DNA of 64,000 nt from Bathymodiolus brooksi (GCA_963680875.1 OY804578.1:5208001-5272000), one strand, 5' to 3'; shown: positions 39,201-52,887, numbered from the stretch's first letter. Numbers and translations: made by a program. The notes: generated by a model from the sequence alone, not told the origin.

Positions 39201-39837
39201 CTACATTAGGTAACACTGATCTAATGTTTTATAGACATTAGTTGTCAAGATGTAAGTTAACTATAGAAGGTAACACTGATCTAATGTTTTATAGACATTA
39301 TTTGTCAAGATGTAAGTTAACTACAGTAGTTTACACTGATCTAATGTTTTATAGACATTAGTTGTCAAGATGTACGTTAACTATAGAAGGTAACACTGAT
39401 CTAATGTTTTATAGACATTAGTTGTCAAGATGTAAGTTAACTACAGTAGTTAACACTGATCTAATGTTTTATAGATATTATTTGTCACGATGTAAGTTAA
39501 CTACAGTAGTTAACACTGATCTAATGTTTTATAGATATTATTTGTCACGATGTAAGTTAACTATAGTAGGTAACACTGATCTAATGTTTTATAGCCATTA
39601 GTTGTCAAGATGTAAGTAAACAATAGTAGGTAACACTGATCTAATGTTTTATAGACATTAGTTGTCAAGATGTAAGTTAACTATAGAAGGTAACACTGAT
39701 CTAATGTTTTATAGACATTAGTTGTCAAGATGCACGTTAACTACATTAGGTAACACTGATCTAATGTTTTATAGTCATTAGTTGTCAAGATGTAAGTTAA
39801 CTATAGTAGGTAACACCGATCTAATGTTTTATAGACA
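36210..39837. repeat. 60-bp minisatellite array, unit 3 (60 monomers, expanded)
   Basis: Sixty monomers without any indel run from 36247, against 42-43 in the other units. The gain is explained by a block duplication visible in variant order: the run starting at 36961 (GTACGTTAAC, then CAGTAGTTAAC, ATTATTTGTC, TATGGTAGGAAAC, and so on) recurs from 38161, a spacing of 1200 bp or 20 monomers. Markers such as GATGCAAG (37690 and 38890) and TATGGTAGGAAAC appear once in each half. Confidence 0.97.
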
Positions 39838-39935
39838 ACGTAATATATTTTATTCAAATGCTTGCTACAATTAACACGCCAAAAGTCGAAGCTCCTTTTG
39901 GTGTTTCCCTGTTACATCTTGTTCTGATTATCCAG

Positions 39936-40050
39936 GGCTAAAATCAGAATTACATGAAATATATATACACCTAAGTACAATTTCTATTTAATACCTTTTG
40001 AAAACATTTATTTATTTTGCATTTATTATATTTTTTTTTACTTTCATTAA
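39936..40050 (+). pseudogene. Exon C, unit 3, frameshifted
   Basis: The acceptor is the same as in the other units, but a one-base deletion changes ATACAACCTAAG to ATACACCTAAG near 39968. The phase 1 frame then meets a stop after about 17 codons, in place of 37. If exon C is real, this copy is broken. If it is not, this is neutral drift in an intron. Confidence 0.3.
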
Positions 40051-40123
40051 AAATGTACACTTTTGAAGTGTTTTATTTTCATTTATTCTGTTAATATATT
40101 CATTGGCAAATATTTTATAAACA

Positions 40124-41412
40124 TCAATATACTTTTGTTTTCTGTTCAGATATATAGTACGATTTGTAGATGGAAAACCCTACAACTGTTATCAAAATAT
40201 TTAATGCAAGATAGTTTTTATCATCTATCTTGTATCCAAGTACTATATGATTCAAAGTAATTTTGTTTTCGATACCCAAACCCTTCATTAAATTCTGAAA
40301 TTTTGTCCAAAACTCTTGTAGAAAGGTACAAGTAATAAAATAATGAGAGTAATCTTCATTTAATTTACAGAAATTACATAAACTATTCCCAACAATTTTC
40401 CATTTGGAAAGTAAAACTTTATTTGGTATAATAAAATGAAAAAGTTTCCATCTGAACATTTTAAGTTTTTTTCGTCAAGAAATTTGAAAATGAAAAAATA
40501 TAGACTACTTGTATATGGTTTTTCAGACAACACTAAATAATTAATCCAATAATGTGTACCAATAGGGTTTGAAAATTTAACATTCACCAGTTTATTATAT
40601 TATAACTTATTAGACAATGTAGATAAATTAATAAACTGATTGTTCCAGATGAAATAATCTTTTTTGATATTTACAATGCTTTTACGGTTTTCACAGTTTT
40701 CCGGTTGTTGACTGATTTTGTCTGTTTATATAATTATGAGTTTTGACTTTCCCTTTGTAAGATTGTTCGGAGTTCGGTAATTTTGTTATTACCTTTATTA
40801 ACTGAGCTTTCTGTTTTTAAAATGTCTATCCAATTCTTTGGAAAAGCTTTTTTAAGAATACTAAATTCAGATATCCAATTAGATTTATTTTTTAACTTGT
40901 GAAGAATAAATTCTTGCGTAATTTTACCATTATTATCTATTATATCATTAACAAAAAATATTCCACTATTAATCCATTCTTTAAAAAATAATTTTTTTTT
41001 TTCAAATGTAATAAATCTATTTCCCCATAAAATTTGCTTTCTTACATTACTGAATGTCAATGGTGAACTTAATTGACCACCACCTGTTTTTATCCAACTG
41101 GTCAAAACATTTTTGTAAAATTCGGGGATATCATTTAGAAACTGTTTATTTTTTTCACATCTATGTTCATTTTAAAAATAAGCCATATTTTCCCAAATAC
41201 ATTTAAATATTTTAGTGGTATCAATTTCCAATTCGAAAATTTTGAGTCAGCTAATCTACTTACCCATGATGCTTTCAAAGATATAAAATAACTTTCTATA
41301 TCTATCATTTTCAGTCCACCCGTCTCAAAATCTCCTATCAATGTATTTCTTTTTACCTTATCTGGTTTCCCATTCCATATAAATTTAAAACACTTACTCT
41401 CTATCTCTTTTT
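40124..41412 (-). pseudogene. LINE C-terminal domain, unit 3, interrupted
   Basis: It shares the unit 1 frameshifts and is additionally split by the insertion at 40685-40800, after which the reading frame runs into foreign sequence (KGNNKITELRTI, then stop). The CCHC knuckle is present. Private substitutions include Ile for Phe in ALNILITV. Confidence 0.85.
40685..40800. mobile_element. Private 116-bp insertion in unit 3 (mytilid-like repeat fragment)
   Basis: Units 1, 2 and 4 read GCTTTTAACTGAG here without a break. Unit 3 has ~113 extra bases, beginning CGGTTTTCACAG, plus a repeated TTA at the right edge that looks like a 3-bp target duplication. On the minus strand it contains ATTACCGAACTCCGAAC and GGGAAAGTCAAAACTC. 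These resemble a dispersed repeat (ACCGAACTCCGA ... AAAGTC) that I remember from Mytilus transcripts and genes. It is too short to code for anything. Family identity is from memory. Confidence 0.6.
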
Positions 41413-43558
41413 AGCTCACCTGGCCATAGGCCATGTGAGCTTTTGTCATGGGTAAGCGTCCGTCGTCCGTCCGTCCGTCCGTCCGTCCGTCCATCTATCC
41501 GTCTGTCCGTCCGTTCGTCCGTTAGCTTTTCACATTTAAATCTTCTTCTCTGAAACCGCTGAACAGAAATCAGCCAAACTTGCCAGAAATGTTCACTGGA
41601 TGGTCCTCTACCAGATTTGTGTTTTTGGTGCTGATTTGAAATCCAACATGGCTGCCAGGGTCCATAATGTGTTCTCAATGGCTGAAATTTTAAAAATCTT
41701 CTTGTCAGAAACCACTAAGTCAATTGAATTGTGACTTTGCAGGAATGATCATTGGGTGGTCCTGTACTAAAATTGTGAATAGTTTGCCGATCGGAAATTC
41801 AAGATGGCCGCCATGACTCGACTTAGTTTAACATTGGACCCTATGGGAATATCACATTTTCATCTTTTTTTCTGAAACCACAAAACAGATTTGAACCACA
41901 CTTGGCAGTAATGTTCATTGGATGGTCATATACAAGATTTTTGTTTTTGGCACTGATCGGAAATCCAACATGGCTGCCAGGACCCATAATGTGTTCTCAT
42001 TGGTCGAAATTTTAAAAATCTTCTTGTTAGAAACCACTAAGCCAATTGAATTGTGACTTTGCAGGAATGATCATTGGGTGGTCCTGTACTAAACTTGTGA
42101 ATCGTTTGCCGATCGGAAATTCAAGATGGCCACCATGACTCGACTTAGTTTAACATAGGACCCTATGGGAATTTCACATTTTCATCTTTTTTTCTGAAAC
42201 CACAAAACAGATTTGAATCAAACTTGGCAGAAATGTTCATTGGATGGTCATATACAAGATTTTTGTTTTTGGCGCTGATCGGAAATCCAACATGGCTGCC
42301 AGGGCCCATAATGTGTTCTGATTGGTTGAAATTTTAAAAATCTTCTTGTTAGAAACCACTAAGCCAATTGAATTGTGACTTTGCAGGAATGATCATTGGG
42401 TGGTCCTGTACTAAACTTGTGAATCGTTTGCCGATCGGAAATTCAAGATGGCCGCCAGGACTCGACTTAGTTTAACATTGGACCCTATGGGAATTTCACA
42501 TTTTCATCTTTTTTTCTGAAACCACAAAACAGATTTGAATCAATCTTGGCAGAAATGTTCATTCGATGGTCATATACACGATTTTTGTTTTTGGCGCTGA
42601 TCGGAAATCCAACATGGCTGCCAGGGCCCATAATGTGTTCTGATTGGTCGAAATTTTAAAAATCTTCTTGTTAGAAACCACTAAGCCAATTGAATTGTGA
42701 CTTTGCAGGAATGATCATTGGGTGGTCCTGTACTAATCTTGTGAATCGTTTGCCAATCGGAAATTCAAGATGGCCACCATGACTCGACTTAATTTTAACA
42801 TAGGACCCTATGGAAAAAATGTTTAAAAGTCTTCTCCTCTGAAACCAGTAAGTCAGTTTAAAGCAAACATGGGATGAATGGTCCTTAGCTGGTCAACTTT
42901 CAAAATTATGTCCTGTGACCCCGACCTCCATCCAAGATGGCAACCATCAGCGAACATAGTTTTAACATAGGACCCTATGGGAAATATATTTAAAAATCTT
43001 CTTCTCTGAAACCAGTAAGCCAATTTAAAGCAAACATGGCATGGATGGTCCTTAAGTGGTCAATTTTCAAAATTGTGTCCAGTGACCCTGACCTCCATCC
43101 AAGATGGCCACCTTCAGCAGACATACTGTAGTTTTAACATAGGACCCTCTGAAACTAGTAAGCCAATATAGCAAACATGTCATCGATGGTCCTTAGGTGG
43201 TCAACTTCCAAATTGTGTTCAGTGATCCCGATCTCGGTTCAAAATGGCCGCCGTCAGCAGACATAGTTTTAACATAGGACCCTATGGGAAAATTGTTTAA
43301 AAGTCTTCTCTTCTGAAACCAGTCAGCCAATTTAAAGCAAACATGGCATGGATGGTCCTTGGGTAGTATACTTTCAAAATTGTGTCCGGTGACCACGACC
43401 TCCATCCAAGATGGCTGCCATGAGCAGACATAGTTTTAACATAGAACCCTATGGCAGTATGGGATTTGAATAGTAACTTAGATGTATTCAGCATGCAGAC
43501 ATTCTTAAGAGGACTTATTTATGTCAGGTGAGCGATACAGGCTCACCTGAGCCTCTAG
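41413..43558 (+). mobile_element. Pearl/Helentron-like element nested in the LINE, unit 3
   Basis: This 2146-bp copy is at the homologous LINE position, with the same ends and hairpins as in unit 1 (right hairpin about 43525-43549, CTAG at 43555-43558). Its GTCC microsatellite is intermediate in length between units 1 and 2. The core repeat number is unchanged. Confidence 0.8.
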
Positions 43559-44235
43559 TTTATATTTTTCTGGAATAACACATGAACTAACAATAAAAGT
43601 AAAAATAGGTATAATCAAAGCTTTAATGATTAGTACTTTACCCAATATTGAGAGATTTTGCTTTGACCATGACAAAAATAAGCTATTCATTTTTTAAATT
43701 TTTTTCCCCAATTAAGTTTTTCACATTCTATGTAATCATGACCATAATAAATACCTAATGTCTTTATTGGTTTGTTTGTCCATTTAATATTTTCTTCCTT
43801 ATCTTTACTGTGTTTTAGTTTCCCAATCCACAACCCCTCTGTCTTATTTCTATTTATCATTAAACCTGAAAAATTACTAAAAATTTCAATTTCGTTCATA
43901 GCAACAGATATATCGTTTTTAGAGTTAAAATATAGTGTTGTGTCATCTGCTAATTGCGAAATTTTTATACTATGTGTTTGTTCATCTATTTTTATCTGAA
44001 AACCCTTGATATCCTTATTATTTCTTATTCGAAGAGCCATGATTTCAACTGATAAAACAAATAGCAAAGCAGATAAAGGACAACTTTGACGTATTCCGCG
44101 CGAGTTTTTGAAAATCTCTGATATCCAGCCATTGTTCATTACACAAGTTTGAATATTACTATATAAAGTTTTAACCCAAATTATAAACGATTCATTAAAC
44201 CCAAATGTTTTAAAGTTGTCAAGATAAATGTCCAT
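43559..44235 (-). pseudogene. LINE reverse transcriptase, palm and thumb fragment, unit 3
   Basis: Motif B reads RGIRQSCPLS: the conserved Gly is Ser, a change shared with unit 4 and absent from units 1-2. LADDTTLY is intact. A stop in the T/A-rich stretch at ~43696 shortens the thumb frame compared with other units. Confidence 0.9.
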
Positions 44236-44963
44236 TCAAGTGAGTCAAACGCTTTTTTAAAATCAACAAAGACTATTGCCCCTTCAACATTATAAGATTC
44301 AGCAAAATCAATAATGTCTTGTATTTGTCTATGATTGAAGCCAATGAACCTGTTTTTAATATATCCAGTTTGGTCATTATTTACAATTGTTTCTAAAACT
44401 TTTTTTAAACGCTGTGCTAGAACATAAGAAAGAAGTTTTAGATCAACATTTAAACGAGAAATTGGTCTATAAATATCTAGAACTAAGGGATCCCCCTTTT
44501 TAAACAATAAAGATAAAACACTAGTCCGCTGAGAAAAACTCAGTAGCTTTTCATCATAGCTTTTATTTAGAACATCAATTAAAAAAATTTTGACTTTTCC
44601 CCAAAATTCTCTATAAAATTCTACTGTTAGTCCATCCAAACCTGGGGCTTTATTTGATTTCATATTATTTATTGCATTAGAACACTCTTCTTCAGTTACC
44701 TTTCCATCACAAATTGATTGATCCTGATCCTGAAGCCTGTTTTCTAATTTTGTATCAAAAATATAATTACTGGTTAGATTTTCATCAGGATATTTTGTAG
44801 TGTACAATTTTTCATAATATGATTTAATAGTACTAAGAATGTGCATCTGGTCAGTTATTATTTCATTGTTTTCATCTATTAATTTGTTTATTGACTTTTT
44901 AATTTGCCTCTGTTTTTCCAGCCCTAGAAAATATGAGTTATTTTTTCCCCATATTCCACCCAT
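44181..44963 (-). pseudogene. LINE reverse transcriptase, N-terminal fragment, unit 3
   Basis: It has RPISRLN as in units 1-2. Private changes are KVKIFLID and LFKKGDP; the other units read LLKKGDP. Motif A is intact. It ends at the frameshift shared by all units. Confidence 0.9.
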
Positions 44964-46078
44964 TTCTCACGACATCTAATTTGTGCCCCTTTAGCTTTTT
45001 GGTCATATATTTTTACAAGTTCTATTTCAATATTATGAATAACTTTATTTAAATTATCGTTTTCCTCGCTTTGATTATCCCTTACCATAAATTTTTTTTC
45101 TAATTCACTTTCTAATTTATGTCTAAGTTCTCTAGTTAATTTTGATTTGTTTTTACAATACATAGTGGCTACTTCTCGAATTTCAACTTTCATTGCGTCC
45201 CATAATAATCTTATGTCGATCTTATTATTATGATACTGTATTAAATATTTATCAATTACTTTATTTATTAACTGTTTATAATCATATTCCTGTATTACAG
45301 AATTATTAATTTTCCAATTCCCTCTTCCCTTTTCAGACACCCCCGACCGAAAGGTTAAAACCACACTTTGATGATCAGTATACTGTATGACCGCAGGTTT
45401 AATTTTACAGCCTTGAACAAGCGGTACAAAATCTTTTCCTAAAAGAATCATATCAATCCGACTAGCTTGTGTTTTGTCTTTCCTACGCCATGTAAACTGT
45501 TGTCTGTTTTCATTATATATCCTCCAGACATCAATTAACTTATTAGTTTTTATAAAGGACTTTAAACTATTTACTGATTGCTTGCAAACATTACCTGTAC
45601 GTAAACTTCTACGATCTATGTCTTGCATTATCTCGTTAAAATCTTCCCCGACCACAAGAATACCCGTCCCATGTTCTTTACAGAAATTACTTACCTTTTT
45701 AAAAAACATGTTTCTTAAAGTTTTGCTATTTGGTGCATAAATGCATATTAACGAAAAAACTGCATCATCTATCTGTACATTTAATAAAACAATTCTGCCA
45801 TTTTCATCAGTAACCTTGTCAATTACCTTATAATTGACTGCTTTATTAATAAATATTGCTACCCCCCTACTAGCAGATGTTCCTATACTACCATAAACGT
45901 TAAAATCTGTATTGAAATTTATTTCGTTTTCAATATTCTGATCGAAATGTGTTTCTTGAAAATAAGCTATATCACATTTCATTGACTTGACCCATTCTAT
46001 AGCTCGACCTCTTTGCTCTCTGTTTTGCAAACCGTTTACATTTAAGCTACATAAATTTATCATATTTTTGACAGACAT
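44924..46078 (-). pseudogene. LINE endonuclease ORF, unit 3
   Basis: This 384-codon frame has Glu145 in GEDFN as in units 1 and 2. It carries private changes GKDFVPLVQ (units 1, 2 and 4 read GKDFLSLVQ) and KKFMVRDN, and shares KPAVIQY with unit 4 against KPAIIQY in units 1 and 2. Catalytic Asn13, Glu42, SRID and TDH motifs remain. Confidence 0.9.
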
Positions 46079-46507
46079 TTTTTATGAGATAAGATTTGTA
46101 TTTGATATGTAACAATTCTATTTTTTTTAACCACAAAAGAGTCATTAATATCCCATATTTACACACTATCATAATTTTTTTTTTATATACATTTATAGCA
46201 ATTCTAATTTTGTCAAATAGAAAAAAAAACATAATTAATCTACAATATCTACACAATATTACAAATATACATCATTTAATATCATTTTTACATATTTCTA
46301 TACCCGTAAATAGCATGCGAACGTTTCGTGTATGTATCCTAATATATTTTTAACATATCATGTACTGGCCTCGACCTATATTTAATACAGACTATCCGAC
46401 CTTTAAAAGTACATTTTTGCGACTCAATACAGACAGGATTATATTTAACATGTGGATAATATTCTTTCCATAAACTTGGTTCATAGTGTAACATTAGTAC
46501 AAACATT
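46079..46507. other. Unique region between LINE and exon A, unit 3
   Basis: It is homologous to 12615-13043. It shares ACAATATCTACAC with unit 4, where units 1 and 2 read ACAATATCCACAC. No other gene is seen. Confidence 0.5.
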
Positions 46508-46592
46508 ATGAAGATTGAAAATATTTTAAATGCAGTGATCGTGAAAACAAATAATTCACTTAAAGGAAGTATCTGTGATGTTTTACCCACTG
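46508..46592 (+). pseudogene. Exon A, unit 3, donor lost (GT to AT)
   Basis: The coding bases are identical to exon A at 13044. The donor carries the same G to A change as unit 2 (ACTG then ATAAGT at 46593). Sharing this change with unit 2 and not with units 1 and 4 shows common ancestry or conversion of this segment between units 2 and 3. Exon B (52804) and exon C (55534) downstream are intact, so this gene set is broken only at its first donor. Confidence 0.45.
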
Positions 46593-46617
46593 ATAAGTAT
46601 TTTTTTCTATATATTTT

Positions 46618-49600
46618 GTAAACATGACACCAAGCTGAAATATTTGGCACAATCTCTGTATACATGACACCAAGCTATAATATATGACACAATCTCTGTT
46701 AACATGACATGAAACAATCTCTGTAAACATGACACCAAACTATAATATTTGAAACGATCTCTGTGAACATGACACCAAGCTGAAATATTTGGCACAATCT
46801 CTGTATACATGACACCAAGCTATAATATATGACACAATCTCTAGACATGACATCAAGCTAAATATTTGAAACAATCTCTGTAAGCATGACACCAAGCTAT
46901 AAATATTTGACACAATCTTTGCATTCATGACACCAAGCTGTAATATTTGACACAATCTATGTAAGCATGACACCAAGCTATAATATTTGACACAATCTCT
47001 GTATACATGACACCAAGCTATCATATTTGACACAATCACTGTAAGCATGACACCAAGCTATAATATTTGACACAATCTCTAAGCATGACACCAAGCTATA
47101 ATATTTGAAACAATCTCTGTAAACATGACACCAAGCTATAATATTTGACACAATCTCTGTCAACATGACACCAAGCTATAATATTTGACACAATCTCTGT
47201 ATACATGACACCAAGCTATAATATTTGACACAATCTCTGTAAACATGACACCAAGTTATGATATTTGATACAATCTCTGTAAACATGACACCAAGCTATA
47301 ATATTTGACACAATCTCTGTATACATGACACCAAGCTATAATATTTGACACGATCTCTGTAAACATGACACCAAGCTATAATATTTGATACAATCTCTGT
47401 AAACATGACACCAAGCTATAATATTTGGCACAATCTCTGTATACATGACACCAAGCTATAATATATGACACAATCTCTGTAAACATGACATCAAACTAAA
47501 TATTTGAAACAATCTTTGTAAACATGACACCAAGCTATAAATATTTGACACAATCTTTGCATGCATGACACCAAGCTGTAATATTTGATATAATCTATGT
47601 AAACATGACACCAAGCTATAATATTTGACACAATCTCTGTATACATGACACCAAGCTATAATATATGACACAATCTCTGTAAGCATGATACCAAGCTATA
47701 ATATTTGACACAATCTCTAAACATGACACCAAGCTATAATATTTGACACAGTCTGTAAACATGATACCAAGCTATGATATTTGATACAATCTCTGTAAAC
47801 ATGACACCAAGCTATAATATTTGACAAAATCTCTGTATACATGACACCAAGCTATAATATTTGACACAATCTCTGTAAACATGACACCAAGCTATGATAT
47901 TTGATACAATCTCTGTAAACATGACACCAAGCTATAATATTTGACACAATCTCTGTATACATGACACCAAGCTATAATATTTGACACGATCTCTGTAAAC
48001 ATGATACCAAGCTGAAATATTTGGCACAATCTCTGTATACATGACACCAAGCTATAATATATGACACAATCTCTGTAAACATGACATGAAACAATCTCTG
48101 TAAACATGACACCAAACTATAATATTTGAAACGATCTCTGTAAACATGACACCAAGCTGAAATATTTGGCACAATCTCTGTATACATGACACCAAGCTAT
48201 AATATATGACACAATCTCTGTAAACATGACATCAAGCTAAATATTTGAAACAATCTCTGTAAACATGACACCAAGCTATAAATATTTGACACAATCTTTG
48301 CATTCATGACACCAAGCTGTAATATTTGACACAATCTATGTAAGCATGACACCAAGCTATAATATTTGACACAATCTCTGTATACATGACACCAAGCTAT
48401 AATATTTGACACAATCTCTGTAAGCATGACACCAAGCTATAATATTTGACACAATCTCTAAGCATGACACCAAGCTATAATATTTGAAACAATCTCTGTA
48501 AACATGACACCAAGCTATAATATTTGATACAATCTCTGTCAACATGACACCAAGCTATAATATTTGACACAATCTCTGTATACATGACACCAAGCTATAA
48601 TATATGACACAATCTCTGTAAACATGACATCAAGCTAAATATTTGAAACAATCTCTGTAAACATGACACCAAGCTATAAATATTTGACACAATCTTTGCA
48701 TTCATGACACCAAGCTGTAATATTTGACACAATCTATGTAAGCATGACACCAAGCTATAATATTTGACACAATCTCTGTATACATGACACCAAGCTATAA
48801 TATTTGACACAATCTCTGTAAGCATGACACCAAGCTATAATATTTGACACAATCTCTAAGCATGACACCAAGCTATAATATTTGAAACAATCTCTGTAAA
48901 CATGACACCAAGCTATAATATTTGACACAATCTCTGTCAACATGACACCAAGCTATAATATTTGACACAATCTCTGTAAACATGACACCAAGTTATGATA
49001 TTTGATACAATCTCTGTAAACATGACACCAAGCTATAATATTTGACACAATCTCTGTATACATGACACCAAGCTATAATATTTGACACAATCTCTGTAAA
49101 CATGACACCAAGCTATAATATTTGATACAATCTCTGTAAACATGACACCAAGCTATACTATTTGGCACAATCTCTGTATACATGACACCAAGCTATAATA
49201 TATGACACAATCTCTGTAAACATGACATCAAACTAAATATTTGAAACAATCTTTGTAAACATGACACCAAGCTATAAATATTTGATACAATCTTTGCATG
49301 CATGACACCAAGCCGTAATATTTGATATAATCTATGTAAACATGACACCAAGCTATAATATTTGACACAATCTCTGTATACATAACACCAAGCTATAATA
49401 TATGACACAATCTCTGTAAGCATGATACCAAGCTATAATATTTGACACAATCTCTAAACATGACACCAAGCTATAATATTTGACACAGTCTGTAAACATG
49501 ATACCAAGCTATGATATTTGATACAATCTCTGTAAACATGACACCAAGCTATAATATTTGACACAATCTCTGTATACATGACACCAAGCTATAATATTTG

Positions 49601-52600
49601 ACACAATCTCTGTAAACATGACACCAAGCTATGATATTTGATACAATCTCTGTAAACATGACACCAAGCTATAATATTTGACACAATCTCTGTATACATG
49701 ACACCAAGCTATAATATTTGACACGATCTCTGTAAACATGATACCAAGCTGAAATATTTGGCACAATCTCTGTATACATGACACCAAGCTATAATATATG
49801 ACACAATCTCTGTAAACATGACATGAAACAATCTCTGTAAACATGACACCAAACTATAATATTTGAAACGATCTCTGTAAACATGACACCAAGCTGAAAT
49901 ATTTGGCACAATCTCTGTATACATGACACCAAGCTATAATATATGACACAATCTCTGTAAACATGACATCAAGCTAAATATTTGAAACAATCTCTGTAAA
50001 CATGACACCAAGCTATAAATATTTGACACAATCTTTGCATTCATGACACCAAGCTGTAATATTTGACACAATCTATGTAAGCATGACACCAAGCTATAAT
50101 ATTTTACACAATCTCTGTATACATGACACCAAGCTATAATATTTGACACAATCTCTGTAAGCATGACACCAAGCTATAATATTTGACACAATCTCTAAGC
50201 ATGACACCAAGCTATAATATTTGAAACAATCTCTGTAAACATGACACCAAGCTATAATATTTGACACAATCTCTGTCAACATGACACCAAGCTATAATAT
50301 TTGATACAATCTCTGAATACATGACACCAAGCTATAATATTTGACACAATCTCTGTAAACATGACACCAAGTTATGATATTTGATACAATCTCTGTAAAC
50401 ATGACACCAAGCTATAATATTTGACACAATCTCTGTATACATGACACCAAGCTATAATATTTGACACAATCTCTGTAAACATGACACCAAGCTATAATAT
50501 TTGATACAATCTCTGTAAACATGACACCAAGATATAATATTTGGCACAATCTCTGTATACATGACACCAAGCTATAATATATGACACAATCTCTGTAAAC
50601 ATGACATCAAACTAAATATTTGAAACAATCTTTGTAAACATGACACCAAGCTATAAATATTTGACACAATCTTTGCATGCATGACACCAAGCTGTAATAT
50701 TTGATATAATCTATGTAAACATGACACCAAGCTATAATATTTGACACAATCTCTGTATACATGACACCAAGCTATAATATATGACACAATCTCTGTAAGC
50801 ATGATACCAAGCTATAATATTTGACACAATCTCTAAACATGACACCAAGCTATAATATTTGACACAGTATGTAAACATGATACCAAGCTATGATATTTGA
50901 TACAATCTCTGTAAACATGACACCAAGCTATAATATTTGACACAATCTCTGTATACATGACACCAAGCTATAATATTTGACACAATCTCTGTAAACATGA
51001 CACCAAGCTATGATATTTGATACAATCTCTGTAAACATGACACCAAGCTATAATATTTGACACAATCTCTGTATACATGACACCAAGCTATAATATTTGA
51101 CACGATCTCTGTAAACATGATACCAAGCTGAAATATTTGGCACAATCTCTGTATACATGACACCAAGCTATAATATATGACACAATCTCTGTAAACATGA
51201 CACCAAACTATAATATTTGAAACGATCTCTGTAAACATGACACCAAGCTGAAATATTTGGCACAATCTCTGTATACATGACACCAAGCTATAATATATGA
51301 CACAATCTCTGTAAACATGACATCAAGCTAAATATTTGAAACAATCTCTGTAAACATGACACCAAGCTATAAATATTTGACACAATCTTTGCATTCATGA
51401 CACCAAGCTGTAATATTTGACACAATCTATGTAAGCATGACACCAAGCTATAATATTTGACACAATCTCTGTATACATGACACCAAGCTATAATATTTGA
51501 CACAATCTCTGTAAGCATGACACCAAGCTATAATATTTGACACAATCTCTGTAAACATGACACCAAGCTATAATATTTGACACAATCTCTGTCAACATGA
51601 CACCAAGCTATAATATTTGACACAATCTCTGTATACATGACACCAAGCTATAATATTTGACACAATCTATGTAAACATGACACCAAGATATGATATTTGA
51701 TACAATCTCTGTAAACATGACACCAAGCTATAATATTTGACACAATCTCTGTATACATGACACCAAGCTATAATATTTGACACAATCTCTGTAAACATGA
51801 CACCAAGCTATAATATTTGATACAATCTCTGTAAACATGACACCAAGCTGAAATATTTGGCACAATCTCTGTATACATGACACCAAGCTATAATATATGA
51901 CACAATCTCTGTAAACATGACATCAAACTAAATATTTGAAACAATCTCTGTAAACATGACACCAAGCTATAAATATTTGACACAATCTTTGCATGCATGA
52001 CACCAAGCTGTAATATTTGACATAATCTATGTAAACATGACACCAAGCTATAATATTTGACACAATCTCTGTATACATGACACCAAGCTATAATATATGA
52101 CACAATCTCTGTAAGCATGATACCAAGCTATAATATTTGACACAATCTCTAAGCATGACACCAAGCTATAATATTTGACACAGTCTGTAAACATGATACC
52201 AAGCTATGATATTTGATACAATCTCTGTAATCATGACACCAAGCTATAATATTTGACACAATCTCTGTATACATGACACCAAGCTATAATATTTGACACA
52301 ATCTCTGTAAACATGACACCAAGCTATGATATTTGATACAATCTCTGTATACATGACACCAAGCTATAATATTTGACACGATCTCTGTAAACATGATACC
52401 AAGCTGAAATATTTGGCACAATCTCTGAATACATGACACCACGCTATAATATTTGACACAATCTCTGTAAACATGACACCAAGCTATAATATATGACACA
52501 ATCTCTGTAAACATGACACCAAGACATAATATGTGATACAATCTCTATAAGCATGACACCCATCTATATTATTTGACACAATCTCTGTAAACATGACACC

Positions 52601-52635
52601 AAGCTATAATATTTGACACAATCTCTGTAAACATG
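46618..52635. repeat. 40-bp minisatellite array, unit 3 to unit 4 (6.0 kb)
   Basis: Blocks start at 47456, 49193 and 50572 with spacings of 1737 and 1379 bp. The longer block contains an internal ~398-bp duplication (48197-48427 recurs at 48595-48825), and 51288-51518 recurs at 51888-52118 (600 bp). The array ends in the same degenerate monomers (CCACGC, CCCATC) as the other arrays. Nothing else is seen in it. Confidence 0.97.
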
Positions 52636-52803
52636 AAAATAGTAAACAATCTTTTATAGCTTGAATTATAATATATATCAAGCTGCCATATACATTTTTG
52701 TAAGAAGGAGACACACAGAAAGTACAGAGTAAGTAAACATACGTTATATGTAATAAACTAATTTTTATTACATTTGAAAATTATTTAATATTTTCTTTCA
52801 CAG
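52636..52803 (+). promoter_or_regulatory. Unique linker with splice acceptor for exon B, unit 4
   Basis: Same linker as at 3621; the acceptor TTTCTTTCACAG ends at 52803. Confidence 0.6.
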
Positions 52804-52887
52804 AAACTATGGAATGTCAAGGTGAGAACTGTCCATCAACTTCCGTCTCCGAGAATGGATCAACTGTTAAGATGTTAACTACAGTAG
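52804..52887 (+). CDS. Candidate exon B, unit 4
   Basis: The exon is identical to units 1 and 2. The donor GTAAGA is intact; only intron position +9 differs (ACTCATC for ACTGATC). The distance to exon C at 55534 is 2646 bp, the same as in unit 2. Confidence 0.5.

Larger units (their letters stand above)
40031..46078 (-). mobile_element. Dead LINE with nested element, unit 3, carrying an extra insertion
   Basis: Same architecture and shared frameshifts: endonuclease 46078-44924, RT 44963-43559, nested element 43558-41413, C-terminal part 41412-40124. A private ~116-bp insertion interrupts the C-terminal part at 40685-40800. Confidence 0.92.
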
